NCBI GenBank assembly: GCA_035328405.1
Contig: DAOLIT010000019.1
Coordinates: forward strand, 13,862 to 77,861
Direction: 5' to 3'
Length of the DNA: 64,000 nucleotides
DNA from: JAEUKA01 sp035328405
GTDB taxonomy: Bacteria > Myxococcota_A > Polyangia > Palsa-1104 > JAEUJZ01
Part shown: piece after piece, positions 16,955 to 24,532 of the stretch
Position numbering within the stretch: position 1 is the first letter of the stretch
How the letters are laid out: each line of letters opens with the position of its first letter
Made by a program: the position numbers and the translations under genes
The notes under the pieces: generated by a model
Told to the model about the DNA's origin: nothing
What the model saw: the letters and a program-made list of their open reading frames with translations, nothing else
The model's database searches: none

Positions 16955-17726
16955 GGGACGCCCTGAACACAGCATTGTCGTCGGTGTTCAGCACCTTGCA
17001 GCGCGGCAAGGCATACGGGTCGCTGTCTCGAGACAATGGGCCGATCGCGTCCAAAAAAGCCGCCCGATAACCGACTTGTGCCGCGAGTTTCTGGTCGCGC
17101 TGGGAAACAGTTTTCCGTGTGCCATACGGGTACGCCAAAAGCGTCGCTTCTTGACCAAGTTCATCCGCGATTCTTTGCCGGGATGCATCCAATTCCAGAA
17201 AGGCGGCTTCTTCCGTCAGGTGGGCCAGCACAGGATGTGTGACAGTGTGGGACCCAATCAAAAAACCGTTCTGCACCAGGGCTTTTACATCATTCCATTT
17301 CATGAGCGGACGGCTCGGTTTGTACGTAGTGTGCGGTGGTAGTCCGTCCAAAAGCCCTGTGGTGACAAAAACGGCGGCTGAAAGACCTCGTTCGAGGAGC
17401 GCAGGCGCGGCAAAACGCAAAACATCTTCATATCCGTCGTCAAAGGTGAACGCAACCGCTCGATCCGGTAAGGTTCCACCGTCGAAAAACCAGGAAAGCA
17501 ACTCCGACAGGGAAACCGGGTTGCATTCGCCACAAACGATCGAAAGCTGCTCTCGAAAACGCTCAGGTGTCACGGACCATTCGTCCGGCGGTTCGTCGCA
17601 AATTCCGTGGTAGCACAAGATGCGCGGCTTTTCGTCGGAGAGTCGTTTCTGAAAGCACCGAGCGACTGTTTTGCGTAGGGATGCTTTGACCTGCCTGCGG
17701 GCGGTTGCTGTGATCACGTTTTTCAC
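16911..17726 (-). CDS. Polysaccharide deacetylase (NodB/CE4 family)
   Basis: A 271-residue carbohydrate esterase that removes N- or O-acetyl groups from surface polysaccharide. Motif 1 TFDDGYED is at 94-101, including the catalytic and metal Asp pair. The metal His pair is in GSHTVTHPVL, and LAYPYGTR matches a later motif. The N-terminus has an opening block PRILCYHGI as in PgaB-type enzymes. No signal peptide is obvious. The GTG at 17726 overlaps the upstream transferase stop as GTGA. A farther ATG at 17846 would overlap that gene by over 120 nt and is rejected. Confidence 0.9.
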   Translation of the reverse strand: MKNVITATARRQVKASLRKTVARCFQKRLSDEKPRILCYHGICDEPPDEWSVTPERFREQLSIVCGECNPVSLSELLSWFFDGGTLPDRAVAFTFDDGYEDVLRFAAPALLERGLSAAVFVTTGLLDGLPPHTTYKPSRPLMKWNDVKALVQNGFLIGSHTVTHPVLAHLTEEAAFLELDASRQRIADELGQEATLLAYPYGTRKTVSQRDQKLAAQVGYRAAFLDAIGPLSRDSDPYALPRCKVLNTDDNAVFRASLTGQLDLWRWIENR

Positions 17727-18538
17727 TCGGCGGGGAGATCGTGTTCGTGTTTCCAAGACGCAATGGCGCAGCGCAACAGATAGAGCGGAATTCCCACGAA
17801 ATATCGTCGCAATTTGTGAGGCTGCTGGTACACGATTGAAAGCCACTCGAGGCGCATCCGTCGAAAAAACAGTGGAGCGCGTTGTAGCATCCCTCCGAAG
17901 TAATCGAATTGCCCTCCGACGGCAAAAAACAGCGCGCTTGCTAGGCGTCGATCGCCCATGTGGCGATCAATCCACTCGACTTGACGCGGATTGCCCATTC
18001 CGACGACCACCACTTGCGGTCGAAGCCGCGCAAGCCTTTCGATCAGAGCCGGTTCCTCGTCGGTCGAAAAATATCCGTTCGCGTGGCCGACGAAGCGCAC
18101 ATGTGGAAATCGCTGCGCCCATACGTCAGCCGTTTTTTTCGCAACGCCGTCTCGGCCACCCAACAAAAAAACAGAAGTTCCCGTCGGAACCGCAGCCAAA
18201 AAACGAGGAACCAAATCGGTTCCGTTCAAGTTTTCAGGAAGCGGCTTTCCTCGGCAGAGCGCGGCCCACATGACACCCGCTCCGTCGGGCAGAACCAAGA
18301 AGTTCCGTTTCAGCAACCGCCGAAAAGAGGGCGTTTCCCAAGCCAGATTGAGTGTGGACATGTCGGGAAAGCACACACCGAGGCGTTCCCGCTGTCGCAA
18401 GGCCTGCAAGAGCAACGCGATGGCTTCCTCGGAATACAGGCGAGGAAAACGAACTCCCAAAACATCGACGGTGTTTGGCTCGCAGATGACTTCCGTCGCC
18501 TCGGGCCTTGCAGCGTTCTGTTCCGGCACCTGCGTCAT
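17723..18538 (-). CDS. WecG/TagA/CpsF family glycosyltransferase
   Basis: A 271-residue GT26-type transferase that adds a sugar to a lipid-linked oligosaccharide at the inner membrane. Family blocks: CFPDMSTLNLAWETPSFR, LVLPDGAGVMWAA with the key Asp, SVFLLGGRDGVAKKTADVW, VVVGMGNPRQVEWIDRH and a C-terminal amphipathic region rich in Arg (QQPHKLRRYFVGIPLYLL) that anchors it to the membrane. The ATG at 18538 overlaps the export-lipoprotein stop by 4 nt, and its own end overlaps the deacetylase by 4 nt, so the three form one translationally coupled unit. Confidence 0.92.
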   Translation of the reverse strand: MTQVPEQNAARPEATEVICEPNTVDVLGVRFPRLYSEEAIALLLQALRQRERLGVCFPDMSTLNLAWETPSFRRLLKRNFLVLPDGAGVMWAALCRGKPLPENLNGTDLVPRFLAAVPTGTSVFLLGGRDGVAKKTADVWAQRFPHVRFVGHANGYFSTDEEPALIERLARLRPQVVVVGMGNPRQVEWIDRHMGDRRLASALFFAVGGQFDYFGGMLQRAPLFFRRMRLEWLSIVYQQPHKLRRYFVGIPLYLLRCAIASWKHEHDLPAE

Positions 18539-19155
18539 GGAACGACCAAAACGTCTCCGCGCAGAAGGTGCAAGTTCATTTCTGGATGTTTTCCAGACAA
18601 AAGGGCTGAATAGGAAAGTGGAATTTTCCGAGGCTGATTGTTCGGAAGCGTTCGTCGAAGCAGAAAAAGGTTGTCCGTTTTTGCATACGGCGTAAATCCC
18701 CGCGAGAGGGCAATGGCGTCGAGCACGGTCACAAAATGTCCCGGCTGGTAGTGGCCCGGTTGCGACACTTCTCCGACGACGCTGATCCAATAGCTTTGAA
18801 ATTCGTCAACCGCGATCGTCAGTGTTTGCATGTCGCTGGGTTGGGCGATGAAACGCTCAAGACCTGCGGCCAATTTGTTGCGGAGAGCCTTGGTCGTCAG
18901 GCCAGCGACGTGGACCTGACCCAGAAGTGGCACGGCAATGTGCCCATCAGGAAAAACCCGAACGCGACCCGATACATCGGGGTTTTTCCATTGTTTGATG
19001 TCGATGATGTCCCCAGGACCGACGGCGTATTCCACCTTTGTTGGGTCGGGCTCCGTCGAATAATCGTGACGCGGAACGTAGGGCAAACAGCTCGTAGCAA
19101 GCAAAAACAGCACGAGCCAAGCGGCAGATCGTCTGTGCAGCGACAAGGGAAGCAT
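18535..19155 (-). CDS. Polysaccharide export lipoprotein (Wza/Poly_export family)
   Basis: A 206-residue lipoprotein with signal peptide and lipobox LLATSC (Cys23). The Poly_export domain follows: YAVGPGDIIDIKQWKNPDVSG, VRVFPDGHIAVPLLGQVHVA and a SLBB-like part (ISVVGEVSQPGHYQPG). Such proteins form the outer-membrane or periplasmic channel for capsule or exopolysaccharide. It is shorter than Wza (about 380), as in many Myxococcota short export proteins. The ATG at 19155 fits the signal peptide; upstream ATGs give unrelated sequence. No Wzc-like kinase, polymerase or flippase gene is in the window. Confidence 0.9.
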   Translation of the reverse strand: MLPLSLHRRSAAWLVLFLLATSCLPYVPRHDYSTEPDPTKVEYAVGPGDIIDIKQWKNPDVSGRVRVFPDGHIAVPLLGQVHVAGLTTKALRNKLAAGLERFIAQPSDMQTLTIAVDEFQSYWISVVGEVSQPGHYQPGHFVTVLDAIALSRGFTPYAKTDNLFLLRRTLPNNQPRKIPLSYSALLSGKHPEMNLHLLRGDVLVVP

Positions 19156-19223
19156 GAGACGGCGGATGCTATCACAAGCGTTGATGTGTCTAGGTTGGGT
19201 GGCAGCCTCATATAATCCAAGGC

Positions 19224-20057
19224 ATGTCCCAGGCCAAAGTGCAGCCCTCTTTTGCAGAGACGATCCGACGACAGCAAACCCCGGTGCTTCATCGATATGC
19301 CGTGTCGGTATCCGGGCTCGATCCGGCGCACGACGGGCTGCGCATCGCACATCTGAGCGATCTGCATGTCGGATCGCTTACATCGCACCGTTTCATCCGA
19401 AATGCGATCGAAACAGCACTTTTGGAACAGCCAGATTTGGTCCTCATGACGGGCGATTTTGTGTGCTACAGCCCGAAATATGTGCCGCTGCTGGGAAACC
19501 TGGTTTCTGGCTTCGCAGTACCGACGGTGTGCGTGCTTGGAAATCACGACTATTGGACCGATGGGCACGGCGTCGCTGCACAGCTTGTGCACGAACAGTA
19601 CACAGTGCTGCGCAACCAACACACCCGGCTTTCTGTCCGAGGCGCTCCACTCACGATTGTGGGCCTGGATGATGCCGTGACTCGGCAGCACGACGTGGCT
19701 CGGGCGTTTCAGGGAGTACATCCGCAAGACAGTCGCATTGTTCTTTCGCACGTCCCGTCGCTGGTGGTGCCCATTTCAGAGCGCGAGGGAGGTCTCGTCC
19801 TCGCGGGACACACACACGGCGGTCATGTTCAAATTCCCGGCCTCACCGACTTGGTGTTTCGCCGTTTGGGACAGGAGTACGTGCGAGGTTTCTATCGCGT
19901 CAAAAACACGTTGCTGTATGTAAATTCCGGCGTTGGCTCCAGTTCGGTCCCAATTCGAGCGGGAGCACCTGCCGAGGTCGCGATTCTCACGCTGAAAAGC
20001 GCCGGTGCGAGCTCAACGGGCGATGTCAGCCCGATGGAACAGCACCAACGTCCCTAG
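19224..20057 (+). CDS. Calcineurin-like metallophosphoesterase
   Basis: A 277-residue phosphoesterase with the complete two-metal set: HLSDLHVG near 43-50, TGDF near 75, GNHDYW near 105, SHVP near 178 and GHTHGGH near 196. The arrangement resembles YkuE/YaeI-like membrane-associated phosphodiesterases, some acting on UDP-sugar-linked lipids, but there is no N-terminal membrane helix here. The last 25 residues (SAGASSTGDVSPMEQ) are unstructured. It is divergent from the polysaccharide set, with a 68-nt shared promoter region, so a link to envelope metabolism is possible but unproven. Confidence 0.9.
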   Translation: MSQAKVQPSFAETIRRQQTPVLHRYAVSVSGLDPAHDGLRIAHLSDLHVGSLTSHRFIRNAIETALLEQPDLVLMTGDFVCYSPKYVPLLGNLVSGFAVPTVCVLGNHDYWTDGHGVAAQLVHEQYTVLRNQHTRLSVRGAPLTIVGLDDAVTRQHDVARAFQGVHPQDSRIVLSHVPSLVVPISEREGGLVLAGHTHGGHVQIPGLTDLVFRRLGQEYVRGFYRVKNTLLYVNSGVGSSSVPIRAGAPAEVAILTLKSAGASSTGDVSPMEQHQRP

Positions 20058-20126
20058 TTCCCATCCAGAAACAACTGCAACTAACGAGAGTTTCTGCAAA
20101 AAAAGCAGCTTTCAAAGAATAGTGGG

Positions 20127-20154
20127 TTGACAGATGCGGAGTGCCGTGGAAAAT
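20127..20154 (+). promoter_or_regulatory. Sigma-70 type promoter for tRNA-Glu
   Basis: A perfect -35 TTGACA at 20127-20132 is followed after 16 bp by GAAAAT at 20149-20154 (4 of 6 matches to the -10 consensus). The start point would fall about 45 nt before the tRNA. No gene lies between. Confidence 0.5.
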
Positions 20155-20208
20155 GCGGGGCGTCTCGCGGCTTTGATGTTCCCCAGCCTGCGCGAGTTGC
20201 GAACTTAA

Positions 20209-20285
20209 GACCCCATCGTCTAGCCGGCCTAGGACACCAGCCTTTCACGTTGGTAACACGGGTTCAACCCCCGTTGGGGTCGCCA
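20209..20285 (+). tRNA. tRNA-Glu (anticodon TTC)
   Basis: The cloverleaf folds by hand. The acceptor stem GACCCCA pairs with TGGGGTC, with discriminator G and an encoded CCA at 20283-20285. The D stem GTC/GAC closes a loop with GG. The anticodon stem CCAGC/GTTGG closes loop CTTTCAC, with anticodon TTC. The T stem ACGGG/CCCGT has loop TTCAACC. It is flanked by a promoter and a hairpin terminator, so it is a single-gene transcript. Confidence 0.97.
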
Positions 20286-20302
20286 CAAAACAAAATGAAA
20301 AC

Positions 20303-20343
20303 CTGCCCATGGAGTCGCAGTGGGCAGAAGTGTTCTGTTTTGT
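20303..20343 (+). terminator. Rho-independent terminator after tRNA-Glu
   Basis: The perfect 7-bp stem CTGCCCA (20303-20309) / TGGGCAG (20321-20327) has an 11-nt loop and is followed by the T-rich AAGTGTTCTGTTTTGT. Flanking ACAAAAC and GTTTTGT are also complementary and could extend the structure. Confidence 0.65.
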
Positions 20344-20410
20344 CTCTGATTGTGTTTAGTTGGTTGGATGCGTGACGGCGCGTGCTATTTTCGCGTGCTA
20401 GCAGCAACCC

Positions 20411-21859
20411 ATGACTAGACGCGCACAAGTTTTTCCGAAGCTTTGCCGAAGGCGATTGGCCTGGTTGGTGTTTCTGCTGTTGTGTGTGCAGCGCCGGGTT
20501 GCGGATGCGCGGACGTTTGCCCAGCAGTTTGAGCGAATCAAACAGGTGGCAACCAAGGAGCAACTGTATCGGCTGCTCTATGCCATGCCAAAAGGCGGCG
20601 ATCTTCATCAACACTTCAATTTATCCAATTTTGCCGAAACGTGGCTATCACTCGCGATAGATCCGAAAGTGGCGCGAAAGAATGCATTTTACACACGAGC
20701 TCGCCCGCGTGATTGCCCGAACAGTCCATCCTCGTCAGTCGCCATACCGAGATATTCTACAATTCAGCAATCCTATCTGGATGCTTTGCCGCAATGTCAG
20801 AAAGAAGAATATGTCGCCTTGCCTGGGTTGTCTCCGGCAGAAAAGGCGCAGTTTCTTTCTAGCTTGAAGCTGGATCGCGATGAAGAAGGCCGCCAGGAAT
20901 TTTTCGATGCAATCGGTCAACGCATAGGAGACATGGGCAAAGATCCGAATGTTGCCGGTGCAGCTCTTGTAGATAACATGCGGCATTTTGCAACCGAGGG
21001 TGTTCGCTATATCGAAGTTTCTGTGGTTGGCCCGAAGTTTATTGATGTATATGGTCAACCCATTCCTGTCGATCGTGGTGTGCAGATTTTGCGCGACCGC
21101 TTGATGATGCCTGATGCGGTGGCGACAGGCCTAACGGTGCGATTTCTGGCCACGACCATTCGGCATCATCCCGATGCTGAAACCCAGATAGAAAAAGCGT
21201 ATGAACTTGTTGTAAAGCATCGCGACCTATTCGTTGGGATCAATATGGCGGGCCGTGAAGATGATGGTCGGGGTCATGCGCTGCGTTTTGTGGATGTTTT
21301 TCGTCGGATGAGGGCGCAGCACAGCAATGTTTCCCTGGCGTTGCATGCGGGAGAGAGCGAAGCGCCCGGCACGCAGGTCAAGGATACGTTGCTTTTGGGC
21401 GCAAATCGAATTGGGCATGCAACCAACTTGCTGTCAGATTCTGCAACTGTGCTGCTTTTGCGCGGGAATCGGTATTTGCTTGAAAGTTCGCTTTTGTCCA
21501 ATCAGCTTTTGAAATATGTTCCTGACATTAGGATGCACCCCTTTCCCGAGTTTTTGCGCCTTGGGATTCCGGTGAGTCTAAATACCGATGACCGTGGCGC
21601 GTGGGATTCCAATCTTACGGACGAATTCTTCGCGGCTGTGACGTATTTCAATCTGTCGTGGGAAGAAATCATCATGCTGAATCGAAACTCGTTGCAACAC
21701 GCCTTTGTAGATACACCGACGAAAGAGAGATTGTTGCGAGAATTTGAACAAGCGATGCGGAGATTTGAACTTAGCTTGATTGGTGATGACTGGGCGGAGA
21801 AATTGAAAAAAATGAACGTAACGCCATCTGGTTATGCACGCAGAAAATTTGGACTTTGA
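20411..21859 (+). CDS. Secreted adenosine deaminase-like protein (ADGF/CECR1-like)
   Basis: A 482-residue amidohydrolase with an N-terminal signal (WLVFLLLCVQRRVADA). The adenosine/AMP deaminase zinc site is recognisable: GDLHQHF (His66, His68), VSLALHAGES with catalytic Glu, NRIGHA with His, and SLNTDDRG with the metal Asp. The N-terminal block and size resemble the extracellular growth-factor-type deaminases (ADGF) rather than cytosolic ADA. It would deaminate adenosine or a related purine outside the cytoplasm. Codon choice is visibly more A+T-rich than in its neighbours. It begins 125 nt after a tRNA gene, both pointing to horizontal gain. The converging aroDE gene ends 7 nt beyond. Confidence 0.85.
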   Translation: MTRRAQVFPKLCRRRLAWLVFLLLCVQRRVADARTFAQQFERIKQVATKEQLYRLLYAMPKGGDLHQHFNLSNFAETWLSLAIDPKVARKNAFYTRARPRDCPNSPSSSVAIPRYSTIQQSYLDALPQCQKEEYVALPGLSPAEKAQFLSSLKLDRDEEGRQEFFDAIGQRIGDMGKDPNVAGAALVDNMRHFATEGVRYIEVSVVGPKFIDVYGQPIPVDRGVQILRDRLMMPDAVATGLTVRFLATTIRHHPDAETQIEKAYELVVKHRDLFVGINMAGREDDGRGHALRFVDVFRRMRAQHSNVSLALHAGESEAPGTQVKDTLLLGANRIGHATNLLSDSATVLLLRGNRYLLESSLLSNQLLKYVPDIRMHPFPEFLRLGIPVSLNTDDRGAWDSNLTDEFFAAVTYFNLSWEEIIMLNRNSLQHAFVDTPTKERLLREFEQAMRRFELSLIGDDWAEKLKKMNVTPSGYARRKFGL

Positions 21860-21866
21860 GGCTAGG

Positions 21867-23345
21867 CTACAAAAGATCACTCAAAAGGTTTTTCCAAAAA
21901 GCCTGTTGTGCGTCTGCTTGTGCTTCAAAAAATAGGCTGCCATCCACATATCTCGCATCTGTTTTTTCTGCGTATTCCCGTCCAGGCGAATCCGTTGCGT
22001 AGTTCAAATCAAACACGACACGCGGCGGAGGCAGGTCTTTCGGGAACGTCACGAAACGATTGCGTCCCACGGACCAAACCAACACAGCGCAAACTGTTGG
22101 ATCGCTAGGCGATAACTCACGCGGTCGGCCTGTGCGTGCCGAGAGGAACAGCGCGTTTGGCCACACGGTTTTCAAGAGCGAAAGAAGTCCGCCTCCGCCG
22201 AAAACAGCGATGGGCAATGAAGGGTCGTTTCCCAATGCGTCTTTGTGTTCTTGAACAAAAACCTCCCACGCGGCTCGCAAACCAACGCCATCAGTGGTCG
22301 CTCCGATGAATTGGCCAATGCTGTTTACAGCACAGGTGTTGCCGGCATCCTGTGGATCGCGCGCGTCCAGAATGTTCCACTGCCCTCCGAATCCTCCGAA
22401 CCGGTCAATCGATGTTCGCAACCAGGGCTTGAGCGGCGAAGTCACGGCAGCGGCACGCAGCCCCAGGTCGCGCAATGTCCGAAGCAAACCCTCGTCGCGC
22501 AAATCCTGGGGAACAATTCGCACTTTGAACACAGGCAGACCATATCGCGCAAAAAACGTGCGGTGGTAAGTCGGTGTGCGACTGTGTTCCACGGGATCGC
22601 CCAAAATCGCCGCGAACGGAATGTGCGTGGTGGTCGGAAGTGGGATTTCGGCCCGCGTGGCCCATTCCTCGAACGTCGGTTGGTCGAGGACTTCGTGCGT
22701 TTCGGGCGAACGCACAAAATTGAGAAGCATCGATCCAGCGCGCAACAGACGGTAGAAACGAAAACGCGCCCCGCCCGATACGTCCATCGGCAAAAAGATT
22801 CGTCGATCCGGCGCTTCCAATTGCCAGTTGTGGCCGACGCAAAGTTCGGCCATGTCGTGGATGGGGAGCGCAACTTTCAGCACAAAGTCGCCTCCAAAGT
22901 CGCGCGCCAGCCGGGCAAGCTGCTGGGCCAACGTTTGGTCCGGCGTCCGTGTGTGACAAGAAACCACACGCACGCACTCTGGGTTGTCGAACGCCCCGAG
23001 TCCTTCGACCGCGTGGTTGGAAGACCGAAAAAGAGCCTCGGGTGGGCGACCTAGCTCAAGCGCAAAGTCGAGAGCGGTTGGCGCGACCCGTTGTACCAGC
23101 AACGCCGCGTCGTTTCGGCTTCTGCGCAAACTGAGAAGTCGCTGCGATGCAGGCAGTTGTTCCGCTAACCCGACGAGCGCGTCGTCCGGCCAAAGGTCGT
23201 CTCGCAATTCAACGAAGCGCAGCCCGCGTTGGCACAGCGTGACTGCATCGGAAAGCGTGTCCGACAGCGTTTGGTTTGGAACTGGGCGCAAACAGAACGA
23301 CGCGCCCGACAGGTTTTGTGACACAGACAAGGAAGAACACAGCAC
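21867..23345 (-). CDS. aroDE: Bifunctional 3-dehydroquinate dehydratase / shikimate dehydrogenase
   Basis: A fusion of about 492 residues catalysing two successive shikimate-pathway steps. The type I dehydratase half shows the catalytic Glu in RFVELRDDLW, His in VVSCHTRT and Schiff-base Lys in FVLKVAL. The dehydrogenase half shows ILGDPVEHSRTPTYH (substrate Ser, with the second Ser replaced by Thr), the catalytic Lys in VTSPLKPW, TTDGVG, and a Gly-rich NADP motif VFGGGG. The start is uncertain: GTG at 23345 gives a good N-terminus and GTG at 23378 is an alternative. An ATG at 23699 would run into the divergent carboxypeptidase gene. Such AroDE fusions are known in plants, chlamydiae and some bacteria. 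Confidence 0.88.
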   Translation of the reverse strand: MLCSSLSVSQNLSGASFCLRPVPNQTLSDTLSDAVTLCQRGLRFVELRDDLWPDDALVGLAEQLPASQRLLSLRRSRNDAALLVQRVAPTALDFALELGRPPEALFRSSNHAVEGLGAFDNPECVRVVSCHTRTPDQTLAQQLARLARDFGGDFVLKVALPIHDMAELCVGHNWQLEAPDRRIFLPMDVSGGARFRFYRLLRAGSMLLNFVRSPETHEVLDQPTFEEWATRAEIPLPTTTHIPFAAILGDPVEHSRTPTYHRTFFARYGLPVFKVRIVPQDLRDEGLLRTLRDLGLRAAAVTSPLKPWLRTSIDRFGGFGGQWNILDARDPQDAGNTCAVNSIGQFIGATTDGVGLRAAWEVFVQEHKDALGNDPSLPIAVFGGGGLLSLLKTVWPNALFLSARTGRPRELSPSDPTVCAVLVWSVGRNRFVTFPKDLPPPRVVFDLNYATDSPGREYAEKTDARYVDGSLFFEAQADAQQAFWKNLLSDLL

Positions 23346-23506
23346 GTTTGTGAGTGAGGTGTGTACAACACAATTCACGCTTACGTCTTGCGCTAAGTCC
23401 GCCCTTTCACACGAGTTGGGGCCTGAAATTGACGACCCTTTTTGAAACCTATTTTCTCGACGAAAAAGTTTGCTCGGGGACAAGGCTTGAGCGGATACTG
23501 CCGCCC

Positions 23507-24532
23507 ATGTGGTTTCGGGCAATGAGGCGACTTTTGCTGACCCTGGGAGCGGCTGTACTTGTGTGCGGCCTTGCGTGTGCGGCCCAGGGGACATGCAAAC
23601 CCAGCAGCAAGAAAGCCGCAGTGTCGGAAAACGGAAAACGAGCGAGCAAAAAGAAACAGTCTCGTCGATTGCGGGAACGCTTGATTCCGACGTATGCACG
23701 AAACGGCTTGCCGAACATTCAGGCTCGGGCGGCAGTGGTGGTCGATTTGACGACAGGTCAACCGCTGTTTCAAAAAAACCCGGACGAGGTACGGCCCATC
23801 GCGTCGATTTCCAAACTCTTGGCGATGCTCGTGGTGCTGGACCACAAACTGAACTTCGAGGCGGCCAGCACGATTTCTCAGGACGACGCTCGACGCACGG
23901 TGCGTGGGGCGAAGTCTCGGCTTTTGGTTGGATTTGCGTTGTCGAACCGCGATTTGTTTCACGCGGCGCTCATGGCGTCGGACAATCGGGCAGTGCTCGC
24001 GCTTGGACGATCGGTCGGGCTGTCTCCGACGGAGTTTGCGAGGGAAATGACGGCCAAAGCGCAGAGTCTGGGTTTGCGAAAAACGACGTTTCACGATCCG
24101 ACTGGGCTCGATTACGGCAATGTTTCGTCTCCGCGCGAGACGGTGGCGATGCTGCTGGCGGCGCTCAAAAATCCGTTGATTGCCAAAGCGGTCAAGACAC
24201 GCACCTACGTTGCAAAAACGCTGGGTGCGAAAAAGCGCACGATTGACTACAGCAACACAGATGTGTTGCTTGCGTCGAGGCATGAAATTTTCGGCGGAAA
24301 AACCGGATACAACGACCAGGCCGGGTATTGCTTGGTGGTGGCGGCGCGGATTGCTGGAGCGGCGGGAAAAAGCAAAGAAGTCGCGATGGCTTTTTTGGGT
24401 GAGGAGGGAAAAATGACGCGGTTTGCGGATTTTGGGCGCACGGCACAGTGGCTGGTCGAGAAACATCTGGCAGAACCCGCTCAAAAAAGCGCAAAACTTG
24501 CGGCGGCCACTCGACGAGCGAGAACGCGATGA
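23507..24532 (+). CDS. D-alanyl-D-alanine carboxypeptidase/endopeptidase (peptidase S11, PBP5/7 type)
   Basis: A 341-residue penicillin-binding protein that trims peptidoglycan side chains in the periplasm. The signal peptide lies at 6-26 (RRLLLTLGAAVLVCGLACAA). A Lys/Ser-rich linker follows, then the serine-protease triad motifs: SISK at 100-103 (nucleophile Ser and Lys), SDN near 151 and GKTG near 266. The C-terminal beta domain of PBP5 is absent, so it resembles PBP7/PbpG. The ATG at 23507 or 23522 both fit; earlier ATGs overlap aroDE. Its TGA overlaps the next gene's ATG, so it is co-translated with an exported peptidase. Confidence 0.9.
   Translation: MWFRAMRRLLLTLGAAVLVCGLACAAQGTCKPSSKKAAVSENGKRASKKKQSRRLRERLIPTYARNGLPNIQARAAVVVDLTTGQPLFQKNPDEVRPIASISKLLAMLVVLDHKLNFEAASTISQDDARRTVRGAKSRLLVGFALSNRDLFHAALMASDNRAVLALGRSVGLSPTEFAREMTAKAQSLGLRKTTFHDPTGLDYGNVSSPRETVAMLLAALKNPLIAKAVKTRTYVAKTLGAKKRTIDYSNTDVLLASRHEIFGGKTGYNDQAGYCLVVAARIAGAAGKSKEVAMAFLGEEGKMTRFADFGRTAQWLVEKHLAEPAQKSAKLAAATRRARTR

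Noticed and set aside
20286..20410. Integrase or attachment repeat next to tRNA-Glu
   Set aside because: No recombinase gene and no repeat of the tRNA 3' end could be found near either side of the deaminase gene.
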